Assembly (NCBI RefSeq): GCF_011046245.1
Contig: NZ_CP049241.1
Coordinates: 1 to 64,000 of the forward strand
Direction of reading: 5' to 3'
Length of the DNA: 64,000 nucleotides
Source: Allorhizobium pseudoryzae
Lineage (GTDB): Bacteria; Pseudomonadota; Alphaproteobacteria; Rhizobiales; Rhizobiaceae
In this document: piece by piece, positions 48,415 to 57,327 of the stretch
Numbering within the stretch: the stretch's first letter is position 1
Layout: each line of letters starts with the position of its first letter
Notes under the pieces: model-generated
Seen by the model: only the letters and a program-made list of their open reading frames with translations
What the model was told of the DNA's origin: nothing
Database searches by the model: none
Made by a program: the position numbers and the translations under genes

Positions 48415-49945
48415 GCGCAAATCCCTGTTCTCGCGTTGCCGCCGTGTCCTGCTCCAGGCGCAGGCGCGGCGGAAATTCCATTGCACCGTCGGCATCGCTG
48501 ACGTCGATACTGTCTCCCGGCCCCTCCATCGGCAGGGTCACGGTTACCACGGTTCCTTCTCCCAGGCGACTTTCGATCGCGAATTGTCCACCGTGCAGGG
48601 AGACGAGCCCCTTGACCAGCGACAGGCCGAGGCCGGTGCCTTCGTAGCCGCGATTGTAATCGCCCTGGACCTGCACGAAAGGCTGGCCCAGCGTATCCAT
48701 CTTGTCGGCGGCAATGCCGATGCCCGTATCGCTGACGGAGATGACGAGATTGCGGCCACGCTGTTCGGCATCGATCGACACGACGCCGCCGCTTTCGGTG
48801 AACTTCACCGCATTGCCCGTCAGGTTGATGAGGATCTGCTGCACGGCGCGGCGGTCGGCAACGATTTCGCCGAGACCACGGGCGACGCGTGTGGTCAGCG
48901 TCACGCCCTTGTTGCGTGCCTGCAGGTCGAGCATGGCGCGGCAGGTCTCGATCGCCTCGGCGATACGGAAAGGCTCGGTGATCAGCTCGTAACGGCCCGC
49001 CTCGATGCGGCTCATGTCGAGCATGGTGTTGACGACCGACAGCAGATGCGCGCCCGACTGGCGGATCAGCGACACATATTCCTTCTGGCGGTCATTCTGC
49101 AGCGCGCCGAAATATTCCCCCGCCAGCACATCGGAGAAGCCGAGGATGGCGTTGAGCGGTGTGCGCAGTTCGTGGCTGACCGCGGCGAGGAACCGCGACT
49201 TCGCCTCATGGGCGGAGAGCGCTTCGGCGGTGCGCTCGATGATGTCTTCGCGCAGCTGGAGTTCGTCGGAGACGTCGGTGATCTGGACGAGCACGTTCTG
49301 CAGGGCGTCGTCGCCGCCGGTGGCCGCGGAGAGATCGAGGCGGACGGCCACGAACTGGCGCCCGCCTTCCGGATCGAGCCCGTGTTCGACGCGGGCGTCC
49401 ACCCGTGCACTCTGCTGGCCCTGGCGCAGCGCATCGAGCGCCTGGGCAACGGCAATCCGGTCCGACACATGCACGAGTTCGGCAATCGACAGGCCGCGCG
49501 GATCGCGCCTGACGGCCGGCAGCAGCGTGCGGTCACGACCGCCGCTCTTCAGGATCATGCCATGGGCATCACAGACGAGAAGCAGGCCGGGGCAGGCTTC
49601 GAAAACGAGATCGGCGGCATCCGAGCCAACCGTCTCCACCTCCTGCGGGCGCAGGAGCCACAGGGCGGCGGCCGAGAAGAACAGAAGTGTTGCGATGATG
49701 AGGGCAGCCGATACCGGCAGGCCGAGCGCCGGGCCGAGCAGCAGGCTGGAGAGCACCGGCAGGAGCACAAGGCTGAGCAGGCAGGCGGCGGTCAGCAGAC
49801 GCAGAACCACGACATCGGATGCCGACGGCTGCTCGGTCTTGCCGAGCTGCCTCAGCCAGCCGAGGGACAGGCGGTCGAACCGCTTGGCGAGCCCCCGGGC
49901 AAACCCCATGGCCAGCCTTCTGCCGATGTCGTTGAATACGCGCAC
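48386..49945 (-). CDS. PAS-domain sensor histidine kinase
   Basis: 519 residues if GTG 49945 is used; an in-frame start further up is possible. Two membrane segments (LLTAACLLSLVLLPVLSSLLL; LIIATLLFFSAAALWL), a PAS-like sensor (LVFEACPGLLLVCDAHGMIL), then the kinase: H-box FLAAVSHELRTPLNAILGFS, N-box LINLTGNAVKFTESGG, G1 VSDTGIGIAADKM and G2 YEGTGLGLSLVKGLV. No cognate response regulator gene is adjacent. Confidence 0.9.
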   Translation of the reverse strand: MRVFNDIGRRLAMGFARGLAKRFDRLSLGWLRQLGKTEQPSASDVVVLRLLTAACLLSLVLLPVLSSLLLGPALGLPVSAALIIATLLFFSAAALWLLRPQEVETVGSDAADLVFEACPGLLLVCDAHGMILKSGGRDRTLLPAVRRDPRGLSIAELVHVSDRIAVAQALDALRQGQQSARVDARVEHGLDPEGGRQFVAVRLDLSAATGGDDALQNVLVQITDVSDELQLREDIIERTAEALSAHEAKSRFLAAVSHELRTPLNAILGFSDVLAGEYFGALQNDRQKEYVSLIRQSGAHLLSVVNTMLDMSRIEAGRYELITEPFRIAEAIETCRAMLDLQARNKGVTLTTRVARGLGEIVADRRAVQQILINLTGNAVKFTESGGVVSIDAEQRGRNLVISVSDTGIGIAADKMDTLGQPFVQVQGDYNRGYEGTGLGLSLVKGLVSLHGGQFAIESRLGEGTVVTVTLPMEGPGDSIDVSDADGAMEFPPRLRLEQDTAATREQGFAHDRAKAKSA

Positions 49946-50394
49946 GCTGATACCTAATCGCGAATCTTGATGCCCCGACCATAGGCGCCGCTGGCTTAAG
50001 GAAACTATAAAAGAAGGGGCGTCCAAGGTCCCGGAATGGCCCCGAAATGGCGCTTTCGCTGTCTCGGAACGATGCATCTCCGGTTGTGGTTAACAGGGCG
50101 TAAGCACCGGATTTCCAACAATTTTCTGCATCACGTTAAGGAATGCGGCAAAATCGCTGCGCAAAGTCCACAGCTTTCAGGGGTACTGCCGCAATTATGC
50201 TTAATGGCGACCCCTAAAATGCGAGGGACATGGCCATTTGCCGGCCCGGCGCCGGCGATCGGTAAAATTCGATACAAATTCGCGTCAAATCGCAGCTTTT
50301 ACCGCAAGGGGACGTTTTTCGATGGCGGCTAGGGTGTGCTCATCCAAGACCGGAACGGATCCGGCAGCGGCGAGAAGCAGCAGGTGAAGGCAAG
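49946..50394. other. Divergent promoter region, kinase / DUF5330
   Basis: 449 bases without a gene between divergent genes. TTAACAGGGCGTAAG (50090-50104) resembles the CtrA box TTAA-N7-TTAA with one mismatch; evidence is weak. An AT-rich tract precedes DUF5330. Confidence 0.4.
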
Positions 50395-50850
50395 ATGTGG
50401 TTCCTGATCAAGACAAGCATGGGATTTACCGCGGTCCTCGTTGCGCTGTCCTATTTCGGCAGCCAGCCAGCCCCGTCGGGTCAAGAGCCCGCGTCCCAGT
50501 TGCAACTGACCGATGCCTTTGTCGCCGCGACCGGCGCCTATACCTATCTGCAGGGTCTGTGCACCGAAAAGCCGGATGTCTGCGAAAAGGGCGCCGAAAC
50601 ATTCACGGCGATTGCGTTTCGGGCCCGTGAGGGCGCCAAGGTTGCCTATGAGCTTCTGGACAGCCAGCTGTCCGGCACCGACGACAAACCGGCGCTTGCC
50701 GCCGCAGCCGCACCCGGTCTGCCCATGAGCACCGGTTCCGTCGCAAGCCAGCCGATGCCGCCGAAGCCGGAGGCACTGTCTGCGGCGGCCACGGCCGATG
50801 CCGTGGTGACGGGCACGGTGCCGCTGCCGCAACGCCGCCCGGACCGCTGA
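50395..50850 (+). CDS. DUF5330 domain protein
   Basis: 151 residues. An N-terminal membrane segment (MWFLIKTSMGFTAVLVALSYF), then LTDAFVAATGAYTYLQGLCTEKPDVCEKG (a pair of Cys) and a Pro-rich tail ending in TVPLPQRRPDR. Rhizobial envelope protein of unknown function; GGTGAAGG precedes the ATG and an intrinsic terminator follows. Confidence 0.85.
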   Translation: MWFLIKTSMGFTAVLVALSYFGSQPAPSGQEPASQLQLTDAFVAATGAYTYLQGLCTEKPDVCEKGAETFTAIAFRAREGAKVAYELLDSQLSGTDDKPALAAAAAPGLPMSTGSVASQPMPPKPEALSAAATADAVVTGTVPLPQRRPDR

Positions 50851-50921
50851 CCCGCGGTCCTTCATCCTCTTGCGTCGAGATCCCTCGGCGCCTGTCAAGC
50901 CCACCTGTTTCAGCTTCTGCT

Positions 50922-50958
50922 GACGCCGCAAGATTTCGGTCTTGCGGCGTTCTTTTTT
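50922..50958 (+). terminator. Intrinsic terminator after DUF5330
   Basis: Stem GACGCCGCAAGA with TCTTGCGGCGT followed by TCTTTTTT. Confidence 0.85.
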
Positions 50959-51029
50959 CTTGCGGTTCGACCACCTACCGTTCGCCGCGATTTGGTTTAT
51001 ATGAGGGCCTGAGCCGTGAAGGAGCAGCC

Positions 51030-51452
51030 ATGACCAGCATCGACCAGATCATCGACGACTTCGCTTTCCTCGACGATTGGGAAGATCGCTACCGGTATGT
51101 GATCGAACTCGGCAAGGCGCTGCCGGATCTGCCGGAGGACAAGCGCACGGCCGACAACAAGGTGAATGGCTGCGCAAGCCAGGTCTGGCTCGTCTCGCAT
51201 CGCGGCGACGGTGCCGATCCGGTGATGACCTTCGAGGGCGATTCCGATGCGCATATCGTGCGCGGGCTGGTGGCGATCGTGCTCGCCGCCTGTTCCGGCA
51301 AACGCGCCTCCGAGATCGCCGCGACCGACCTGATCGGCATTTTCGACAAGATCGGCCTGGTGGAAAACCTCTCCTCGCAGCGCGCCAACGGCCTGCGCTC
51401 GATGGTGAAACGCATCCGCGACGAGGCGGCCGCCGTCTCCGCGACCGCCTGA
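51030..51452 (+). CDS. sufE: SufE family protein
   Basis: 140 residues. YRYVIELGKALPDLPEDKRT, NKVNGCASQVWLVSHRGD (the sulfur-accepting Cys, near residue 51), GLVAIVLAACSGKRASEIA. SufE accepts persulfide from the SufS desulfurase for Fe-S assembly. No suf operon is adjacent. Confidence 0.95.
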   Translation: MTSIDQIIDDFAFLDDWEDRYRYVIELGKALPDLPEDKRTADNKVNGCASQVWLVSHRGDGADPVMTFEGDSDAHIVRGLVAIVLAACSGKRASEIAATDLIGIFDKIGLVENLSSQRANGLRSMVKRIRDEAAAVSATA

Positions 51453-51462
51453 CCCCTTCCCT

Positions 51463-52251
51463 TCAATGCTCGGGACGAAAGCCGTCTGCGCCCCAGGCGT
51501 GCCGACGCCGCGCATTCGCCGGCGGCGGAGCATAGTGGCGGGCAAGCGCCAGAAGCGCCGTGCGCAACATCAGCTTGGCGGAGCGCGCCGGCCAGCAGCG
51601 TTCGCGTTCCACCTGTTCCAGCCCCTTGCCGAAGCAGCAGACATCGAGCGCCACGCCGGAGAGTTCCGGCCCCATGGCGTCGAGTGCCGCATTGACCCGA
51701 AGGCGTGCCGCCACCGCGCTGTCGGTCAGGTCGGCGAGCCCGCCCCGTTCGCCGGGTGTGCGGCTGGCGATGCGCGGCTCCCAGCTCGCCGTCACCTTCG
51801 GCTGCAGATGGCCACGCTCGAAATCGGCGGCGAGCCGTTCGCCGGCATCGATGGCCGCCTGCGGCAGGAAAGCCGCGCCGGAGCGTTCCTTCAGACGCGA
51901 CAGCACGGACAGCGGCGATTCGGCGAGATTGCGGCAGACCGGCTGGGTCGCACCGTCCACCACCCTCTGCTCCTCGGCAATCTGCCGGTGCTGCGCGGCA
52001 AAGCCCTCCTCCTTGTCCTCCTGCAGCGCCCGGCGCAGGTGCGCCGCCGCCTCCGGCAGGGCAATGATGCTTCCCGCCTGCCGGGTGACGAGACCAAGCG
52101 AAACGGCCTCGGCCAGAACCTTCTCCGTGACCGGCAGGTGCCGGCCGGACTGCTCCAGGACCAGCCCATCGCCTTCCCTGCGCAGCCGGCACGGCCCCTT
52201 CAGGGCAAGGCGCAAGAGGTGCAGCAGCATGCGGCGCTCGGCCTTAATCAT
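51463..52251 (-). CDS. DUF6456 domain protein
   Basis: 262 residues from MIKAERRMLLHLLRLALKGP. An N-terminal winged-helix-like part is followed by NLAESPLSVLSRLKERSGAA, FLPQAAIDAGERLAADFERG and ELSGVALDVCCFGKGLEQVE, typical of DUF6456, a family often next to DnaA-like HTH genes. It overlaps the upstream HTH gene by eight bases, suggesting a joint role. Confidence 0.82.
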   Translation of the reverse strand: MIKAERRMLLHLLRLALKGPCRLRREGDGLVLEQSGRHLPVTEKVLAEAVSLGLVTRQAGSIIALPEAAAHLRRALQEDKEEGFAAQHRQIAEEQRVVDGATQPVCRNLAESPLSVLSRLKERSGAAFLPQAAIDAGERLAADFERGHLQPKVTASWEPRIASRTPGERGGLADLTDSAVAARLRVNAALDAMGPELSGVALDVCCFGKGLEQVERERCWPARSAKLMLRTALLALARHYAPPPANARRRHAWGADGFRPEH

Positions 52252-52657
52252 GGTCCTGCTCCCCCCGGCCGGCAAAGATGACGCTGACGATGCGCTCGAT
52301 CCCGGTGATGAAATCGTCGAAGGCCTGATCGTCGCGGCGGTCCTCCACCACATGGCAGGCATGGCCGACGGTGGTGCGGTCACGCCCGAAGGCCTGGCCG
52401 ATTTCCGTCAGCGGGATGCTGAGCGACACGTGGCAGACATACATGGCGATCTGGCGGACATGGCAGAGCATGCGGCGCCGGTCGCGCCGCATCTGGGTGC
52501 GGTCTCCGGTGAGGCTGATGATTTCGCCGACCACCTGGCGGACGAGACGGCAGACTTGCCGCATCGGCAGATGGGCCGGGGGATAAAACCCGTGGAACGG
52601 TCGATGCTGGAGAGAAGGAGCGGCTGCGAACGGGCCGGGCTGAAGATCGTAAGTCAT
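52244..52657 (-). CDS. DnaA domain IV-like helix-turn-helix protein
   Basis: 137 residues from MTYDLQPGPFAAAPSLQHRP, with GGGAG upstream. RRMLCHVRQIAMYVCHVSLS, then IPLTEIGQAFGRDRTTVGHA matches the DnaA C-terminal DNA-binding domain, including the GRDxTTVxHA signature. There is no AAA+ domain, so it is not an initiator itself. It may bind DnaA-box-like DNA and modulate initiation or act as a regulator with DUF6456. Confidence 0.85.
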   Translation of the reverse strand: MTYDLQPGPFAAAPSLQHRPFHGFYPPAHLPMRQVCRLVRQVVGEIISLTGDRTQMRRDRRRMLCHVRQIAMYVCHVSLSIPLTEIGQAFGRDRTTVGHACHVVEDRRDDQAFDDFITGIERIVSVIFAGRGEQDHD

Positions 52658-52829
52658 GAACAACTCCCAAAATAGGAATTAATTCATACAACCTAAATGA
52701 TCCGCGGGGATAAGGAAAGCATCTCTCGGATTTTCCGCAGCGCTGATTCCCTTGGATTTTCGCCCTTCATCCCCAATCAATCTAGGATTATTTTCTCCTC
52801 CTCATCCCCGCAACCATGATCACAAACGC

Positions 52830-52861
52830 AGATCGCCGGAAGGCATCCCTTCCGGCGATCT
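52830..52861 (-). terminator. Strong 14-bp hairpin between MucR and HTH genes
   Basis: AGATCGCCGGAAGG (52830-52843), a CATC loop and CCTTCCGGCGATCT (52848-52861). Lies 72 bases after the MucR stop; no T-run, so termination is probable rather than certain. Confidence 0.55.
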
Positions 52862-52932
52862 GAGATATGGGCAGATCTTTGCGTTGTGCAGGTCCGCGTC
52901 AGCCGCCGTGGCCGGCGGCCTTGATCCGGGCG

Positions 52933-53364
52933 TTACTTGGCGCCGCGCTTGCGGCGCTGGCCGAGACCCATTTCCTTGGCAAGCCGCGAACGGGCCTGGG
53001 CATAGGCCGGAGCAACCATCGGATAGTCGGCGGGCAGGCCCCACTTCTCGCGATATTCTTCCGGCGTCATGTTGTAGTGCGTCATCAGGTGGCGCTTGAG
53101 CGACTTGAACTTCATGCCGTCTTCGAGGCAGATCAGGTAGTCGTCTTCAATCGACTTGCGGATCGGAACCGGCGGCTTTGGCTTTTCGACCGCGGTCGGT
53201 GCAGGCGCGGGCGAGGTCGTGTTGCTGAGGGCGCTGTGCACGTCGGCGATCAGGGTCGAGAGATCGCTCACGGGCACAACATGATTGCTGACATAGGCGG
53301 CGACGATATCGGCGGTGAGTTCCACCAAAAGGTCAGGCGCCTTGTCGGCGACAGGTTCGGTCAT
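52933..53364 (-). CDS. MucR/Ros-family transcriptional regulator
   Basis: 143 residues. [20 protein letters not shown] at the N-terminus, then the C2H2-like zinc finger region [20 protein letters not shown] and [20 protein letters not shown], the MucR signature. MucR controls exopolysaccharide, motility and many other genes in rhizobia. Nearly 400 bases of upstream DNA (53365-53763) have no gene and probably carry its autoregulated promoter, with AT-rich TATATAAAGC near 53556-53566. Confidence 0.95.
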   Translation of the reverse strand: MTEPVADKAPDLLVELTADIVAAYVSNHVVPVSDLSTLIADVHSALSNTTSPAPAPTAVEKPKPPVPIRKSIEDDYLICLEDGMKFKSLKRHLMTHYNMTPEEYREKWGLPADYPMVAPAYAQARSRLAKEMGLGQRRKRGAK

Positions 53365-53763
53365 TTCGTATCTCCTGTTTCGTTCGAGGACAGGTCGGCC
53401 AGACCATGTCCCGCGCAGATCGCGCCGAGCCTCAGCAACAGTGTCCCGTTTTCTGACAGACGCCCGGATCCACCCCTAGATCCAAGCGGGACAACACCAC
53501 CGAGCCCGGTTGATACTGGCCGTTCCGTCACTCCCTCAATAATTCCAACCTGCTTATATAAAGCTTTTCACAACTGGAATGAGGAGAGATCGCGAAGCGG
53601 ATCAATATCTGCGTTCTACACTGTAGCGATTAACATCCTTCGGCAGAAAGTCAAAATACAATTTGCTGCCCCAAGTCGATGGATCTCCTGTGGTTGAACG
53701 CAAATAGAACTCAACACGATCCAGGTTTGCGGGGCAGCGGAAGTATTTGTGCCACAATCTGCG

Positions 53764-54099
53764 TTATTCAAGAGGCCTGTCGCGGCGTAACTCGTCAATA
53801 ATCGTCGAAGGATGTAAACGATATCCTACCTGGTGTGCCGTTTTGGCCAGCAAGTGTGCCGAAATGGGAGCGGTCAGGATAAAAAACAGGAAACCGGCGA
53901 GCGCGCGAAACAAGATCGCCAGATCTCCGGCATGCAGACCGGCCGCCAGAAGCAGCAAACCGGAGCCGACTGTGCCGGCTTTGGACGCCGCATGCATGCG
54001 CGTGAAGAGATCCGGCAGACGCAAGAGACCGATCGAGGCGACCAGTGCAAACGCCGATCCGCACAGAAGAAGCGCTGCCGTGAGAACGGTAATGATCAT
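53764..54099 (-). CDS. mnhG: Na+/H+ antiporter subunit MnhG/MrpG
   Basis: 111 residues from [20 protein letters not shown]; three membrane segments and the MrpG motif [20 protein letters not shown]. Last gene of the seven-gene Mrp operon. Confidence 0.95.
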   Translation of the reverse strand: MIITVLTAALLLCGSAFALVASIGLLRLPDLFTRMHAASKAGTVGSGLLLLAAGLHAGDLAILFRALAGFLFFILTAPISAHLLAKTAHQVGYRLHPSTIIDELRRDRPLE

Positions 54100-54103
54100 G
54101 GCT

Positions 54104-54460
54104 CTACTCCCCCTTGCCCGTGGAAACCGGCTGGATGACGCGGTCCGACCCGTGGATCGGCTCCAGGGCCCCCTGCTCATCCGCCGTCTTGCGCGACAGG
54201 ATGAAGCGGGCAAAGGCGACCGTCGCCAGGAAGCCGACGAGGCCGAGCGCGATCGCCACATCGATATAGAGCGTGAAGCCGGTCTTGACCGCGATCACCG
54301 CGATGAAGCCGATCGCGATGCCGACCAGCATGTCGAGCCCGACAATCCGGTCCCCCAGCGTCGGGCCGGCGATCACGCGGTAGGCGGTGGCAAGGAAAGA
54401 CAGGCCGAGAAGAGCGAGCGCCAGCCAGATGGCGCCATCGAGCAGAGCTTGAGCGGTCAT
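54104..54460 (-). CDS. mnhF: Na+/H+ antiporter subunit MnhF/MrpF
   Basis: 118 residues from [20 protein letters not shown]. MrpF signature [20 protein letters not shown] with three membrane segments and a polar C-tail. ATG overlaps the mnhE stop (one base, CAT/TCA junction at 54460). Confidence 0.95.
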   Translation of the reverse strand: MTAQALLDGAIWLALALLGLSFLATAYRVIAGPTLGDRIVGLDMLVGIAIGFIAVIAVKTGFTLYIDVAIALGLVGFLATVAFARFILSRKTADEQGALEPIHGSDRVIQPVSTGKGE

Positions 54461-54933
54461 CAGCGGAAAGCCTCCATGATCTTGCGTTCGAACCCTTCGG
54501 CGATATCGCGTTTCGTGCCCTCGACATCCGAGCAGTCGATGGCATGGACGTAAAGCAGCGTGCGGTCTTCCGATACATCGACCGAGAGTGTGCCCGGCGT
54601 CAGGGTGATGAGATTGGCGAGAAGGGTGATCTCGAAATCGCGGTCCACCGTCAGCGGAAAGGCGAAGATGCCGGGTTTCACGTCGAGCGTCGGGCGGGTG
54701 ACGAGCACCGCCACCTTCCAGGCCGACAGCGCCAGTTCCTTGAAGAACAGCACCGTCAGGGACAGGATTCGGCCGATCCGGCTTAAGTAACTGACGCCAT
54801 TCGCCTGCTCGCGGATGAGACCGATGGCAAAGGCGGAAATGACGAAGCCGAACAGGAAGTTGAGGAAGGTCGCGCTGCCGCTGACCGCCACCCAGACGAC
54901 GGCGAACAGCACGTTCATGGTAAATGCTGTCAT
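54460..54933 (-). CDS. mnhE: Na+/H+ antiporter subunit MnhE/MrpE
   Basis: 157 residues from [20 protein letters not shown]. The pattern [20 protein letters not shown] with [10 protein letters not shown] is MrpE. It overlaps mnhD by four bases. Confidence 0.95.
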   Translation of the reverse strand: MTAFTMNVLFAVVWVAVSGSATFLNFLFGFVISAFAIGLIREQANGVSYLSRIGRILSLTVLFFKELALSAWKVAVLVTRPTLDVKPGIFAFPLTVDRDFEITLLANLITLTPGTLSVDVSEDRTLLYVHAIDCSDVEGTKRDIAEGFERKIMEAFR

Positions 54934-56519
54934 TGTGCACCTGCCTGCGGGAAAACCGACTGGATATAGGAGACCGGCTGCAACAGCCCCTCGGCCGCCA
55001 TCTGCGACAGGCTGAGCGGGCCTTCCGGCAACAGGCCGAAGAGCGTGACGATGGCAATTAGGCCGTAGAGCGGCCAGGTGGTGAGCCTGTCCGGCGCCAG
55101 CTTTCCGCCGGCAAGCGCTGCCCCCTGCACGGAGGCCGCACTTGGCGTCGTCAGCGGCGGGCGCCAGTAGGCAAACAGGAAGGTGCGGCCGAGCGCCACC
55201 GTGGTGAGGAAACCGGAGAGCAGGATGGTGCCCGCCAGCCACCAGGCGCCGATATCGAGCGAGGCCTTGACCAGCATGATCTTCGGCCAGAGCCCCGAAA
55301 ACGGCGGCAGGCCGGCAACCGCGAGAAACAGCGCCAGCGAGGCAAAGGCGAAGCCCGGGGCGATACGGTAAATGCCGCCCGCGCCCGACAGGCTGAAGGT
55401 GCCGGTGAGAGCTGCCGCGCGGCCGATGACGAGATAAAGTGCCGTCATCGCCAGGATCGAATGCAGGGCATAGAGCAGCGCGCCGCTGATGCCGGCGACG
55501 GTGCCGACGGCAATGCCGGCCAGCATGTTGCCGATGCCGACGATGACGGCATACCCCGCCATGCGGCGCATATCATCCTGCGCCAGCATGCCGAGCGCCG
55601 CGACGATCAGGGTGAGTGCCGCGAGCACACCGATGACGAGGCTGAGCTCCTCGCGCTGCAGCGGAAACAGCATGACCATGATGCGCATCAGCGCATAGAT
55701 GCCGACCTTGGTGAGCAGGCCGCCGAACAGCGCCGAGACCGTGATGCGCGGCGTGTGATAGGAGGCGGGCAGCCAGAAATTGACCGGGAAGGCCGCCGCC
55801 TTCATGGCAAAGGCAAGCACGAACAGCGCCGACAGCGTCATCAGCGGCGCGCCCTCGATCTCGCGGGCCTTCAGCGCGATATCGGCCATGTTGAGCGTGC
55901 CGAAGATCGCATAGAGATAGCCGACCGAAATCAGGAACAACGTCGTGCCGATCAGGTTCAGCACCGCATATTTCATTGCCCCGTCGATCTGCTCGCGCTC
56001 CGACCCGAGGATCAGCAGGCCGAAGGAGGAGATCAGCAGCACTTCGAACCAGACATAGAGGTTGAAGACGTCGCCGGTGAGGAAGGCGCCCGAGACACCG
56101 GCCATCAGAAGCAGCAGGAACGGGAAGAAACCGTAGCGGCGGCTGCTGTCGTTGATATCCTTCAGCGCGGCAATGCCGGCGGCGAGCGCCACGATGCCGG
56201 CCACGAAGCACATCAGCGCGCCGAACAGATCGACGGTGAAGGCGATACCGAAGGGCGGCAGCCAGCGGCCCATCATCATGGTGACGGGTCCCTCGGCGAC
56301 GACCTTGTAGAGCAAGGCCGCGTCGGTCAGAACGAGCAGCACGAGCGCCGGAATGGCGATCAGCGCATGCAGGTGGATGCGGTGACGGACCATCATCAGC
56401 AGCGCGCCGGCGGTGATCATCAGCGCGGGCGGCAGGATGACCAGCCAGTCGCCGGGCACGGTCGGCGCCATGACGAAGGCGGCGGAGAGATCTACGGGAG
56501 TGGAGGTAACTGCGGCCAT
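54930..56519 (-). CDS. mnhD: Na+/H+ antiporter subunit MnhD/MrpD
   Basis: 529 residues with about 14 membrane segments, homologous to complex I antiporter subunits: [38 protein letters not shown] (conserved Lys) and [20 protein letters not shown] (conserved Lys). A proton-conducting subunit of the Mrp complex. Confidence 0.96.
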   Translation of the reverse strand: MAAVTSTPVDLSAAFVMAPTVPGDWLVILPPALMITAGALLMMVRHRIHLHALIAIPALVLLVLTDAALLYKVVAEGPVTMMMGRWLPPFGIAFTVDLFGALMCFVAGIVALAAGIAALKDINDSSRRYGFFPFLLLLMAGVSGAFLTGDVFNLYVWFEVLLISSFGLLILGSEREQIDGAMKYAVLNLIGTTLFLISVGYLYAIFGTLNMADIALKAREIEGAPLMTLSALFVLAFAMKAAAFPVNFWLPASYHTPRITVSALFGGLLTKVGIYALMRIMVMLFPLQREELSLVIGVLAALTLIVAALGMLAQDDMRRMAGYAVIVGIGNMLAGIAVGTVAGISGALLYALHSILAMTALYLVIGRAAALTGTFSLSGAGGIYRIAPGFAFASLALFLAVAGLPPFSGLWPKIMLVKASLDIGAWWLAGTILLSGFLTTVALGRTFLFAYWRPPLTTPSAASVQGAALAGGKLAPDRLTTWPLYGLIAIVTLFGLLPEGPLSLSQMAAEGLLQPVSYIQSVFPQAGAQ

Positions 56520-56530
56520 CTTGTCTCGTC

Positions 56531-56908
56531 TCAGTAGCCGGCAGGCGGCATGGGTTCACTCTTCGGTTCGGCCAGACGCATCTCGTCGGTATCGTCGGTG
56601 CCGAGTTCCTGGAAGGCGCGGTAGGTCAGCACCAGCAGGAAGGCGAAGAAGGAAAAGGAAATGACGATCGCCGTCAGGATGAGGGCCTGCGGCAGCGGAT
56701 TGGCGGCGCCGGCCGGCAGGGTATCAAGACCGATGCCGATGATCGGCGGCACTTCGCGCGTGAGACGTCCGCCGGTGAAGATCAAAAGGTTGACCGCGTT
56801 GCCGAGGATCGCGATGCCGAGCAGCATGCGCACGGTGTGGCGCGACAGGATGAGGTAGATGGCGGCGGCGAAAAAGGCGCCGACCAGACATGCCAGAAGA
56901 ACCTCCAT
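56531..56908 (-). CDS. mnhC: Na+/H+ antiporter subunit MnhC/MrpC
   Basis: 125 residues, NuoK-like: YLILSRHTVRMLLGIAILGN, AVNLLIFTGG, and PLPQALILTAIVISFSFFAF. Its ATG shares a base with the mnhB stop. Confidence 0.96.
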   Translation of the reverse strand: MEVLLACLVGAFFAAAIYLILSRHTVRMLLGIAILGNAVNLLIFTGGRLTREVPPIIGIGLDTLPAGAANPLPQALILTAIVISFSFFAFLLVLTYRAFQELGTDDTDEMRLAEPKSEPMPPAGY

Positions 56909-57327
56909 CAGTCCTCCTCCCTTTCTTCCAGTGCGAGCGCAATCGAGGTGATGGCACCCACCACGACGAGATAGACGCCGATATCGAAGGAGATCACGGT
57001 GGCGAGCGGCACCTCGACGCCGAACAGGCGCGGATAGATCCAGATGCCGGTCATGAAGGGCACCCCGACAAAGGCCGAGATGAGGCCGGAGACGACGGCA
57101 ATCAGCAGGCCGGCACCGGCAATCGACATCGGGTGAAAGATGATCGCCCGGCGCACCGCCGCCACGCCATAGGCAATGCCGTAGATGGCGAAGGCAGACG
57201 CCGCGATCAGTCCGCCGATGAAACCGCCGCCCGGTTCGTTATGGCCGCGCAGCAGCACGAAGACGGAAAACAGGATCATCAGCGCGGTGAGGAAGGGCGC
57301 GACGGTGCGGAAGATCAGCGTGTTCAT
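56908..57327 (-). CDS. mnhB: Na+/H+ antiporter subunit MnhB/MrpB
   Basis: 139 residues with four membrane segments: [40 protein letters not shown] (MrpB motif) and [20 protein letters not shown]. It overlaps mnhA by four bases. Confidence 0.96.
   Translation of the reverse strand: MNTLIFRTVAPFLTALMILFSVFVLLRGHNEPGGGFIGGLIAASAFAIYGIAYGVAAVRRAIIFHPMSIAGAGLLIAVVSGLISAFVGVPFMTGIWIYPRLFGVEVPLATVISFDIGVYLVVVGAITSIALALEEREED

Noticed and set aside
50090..50104. CtrA box TTAA-N7-TTAA-like
   Set aside because: One mismatch and no supporting cell-cycle gene context; left only as a note in the gap entry.
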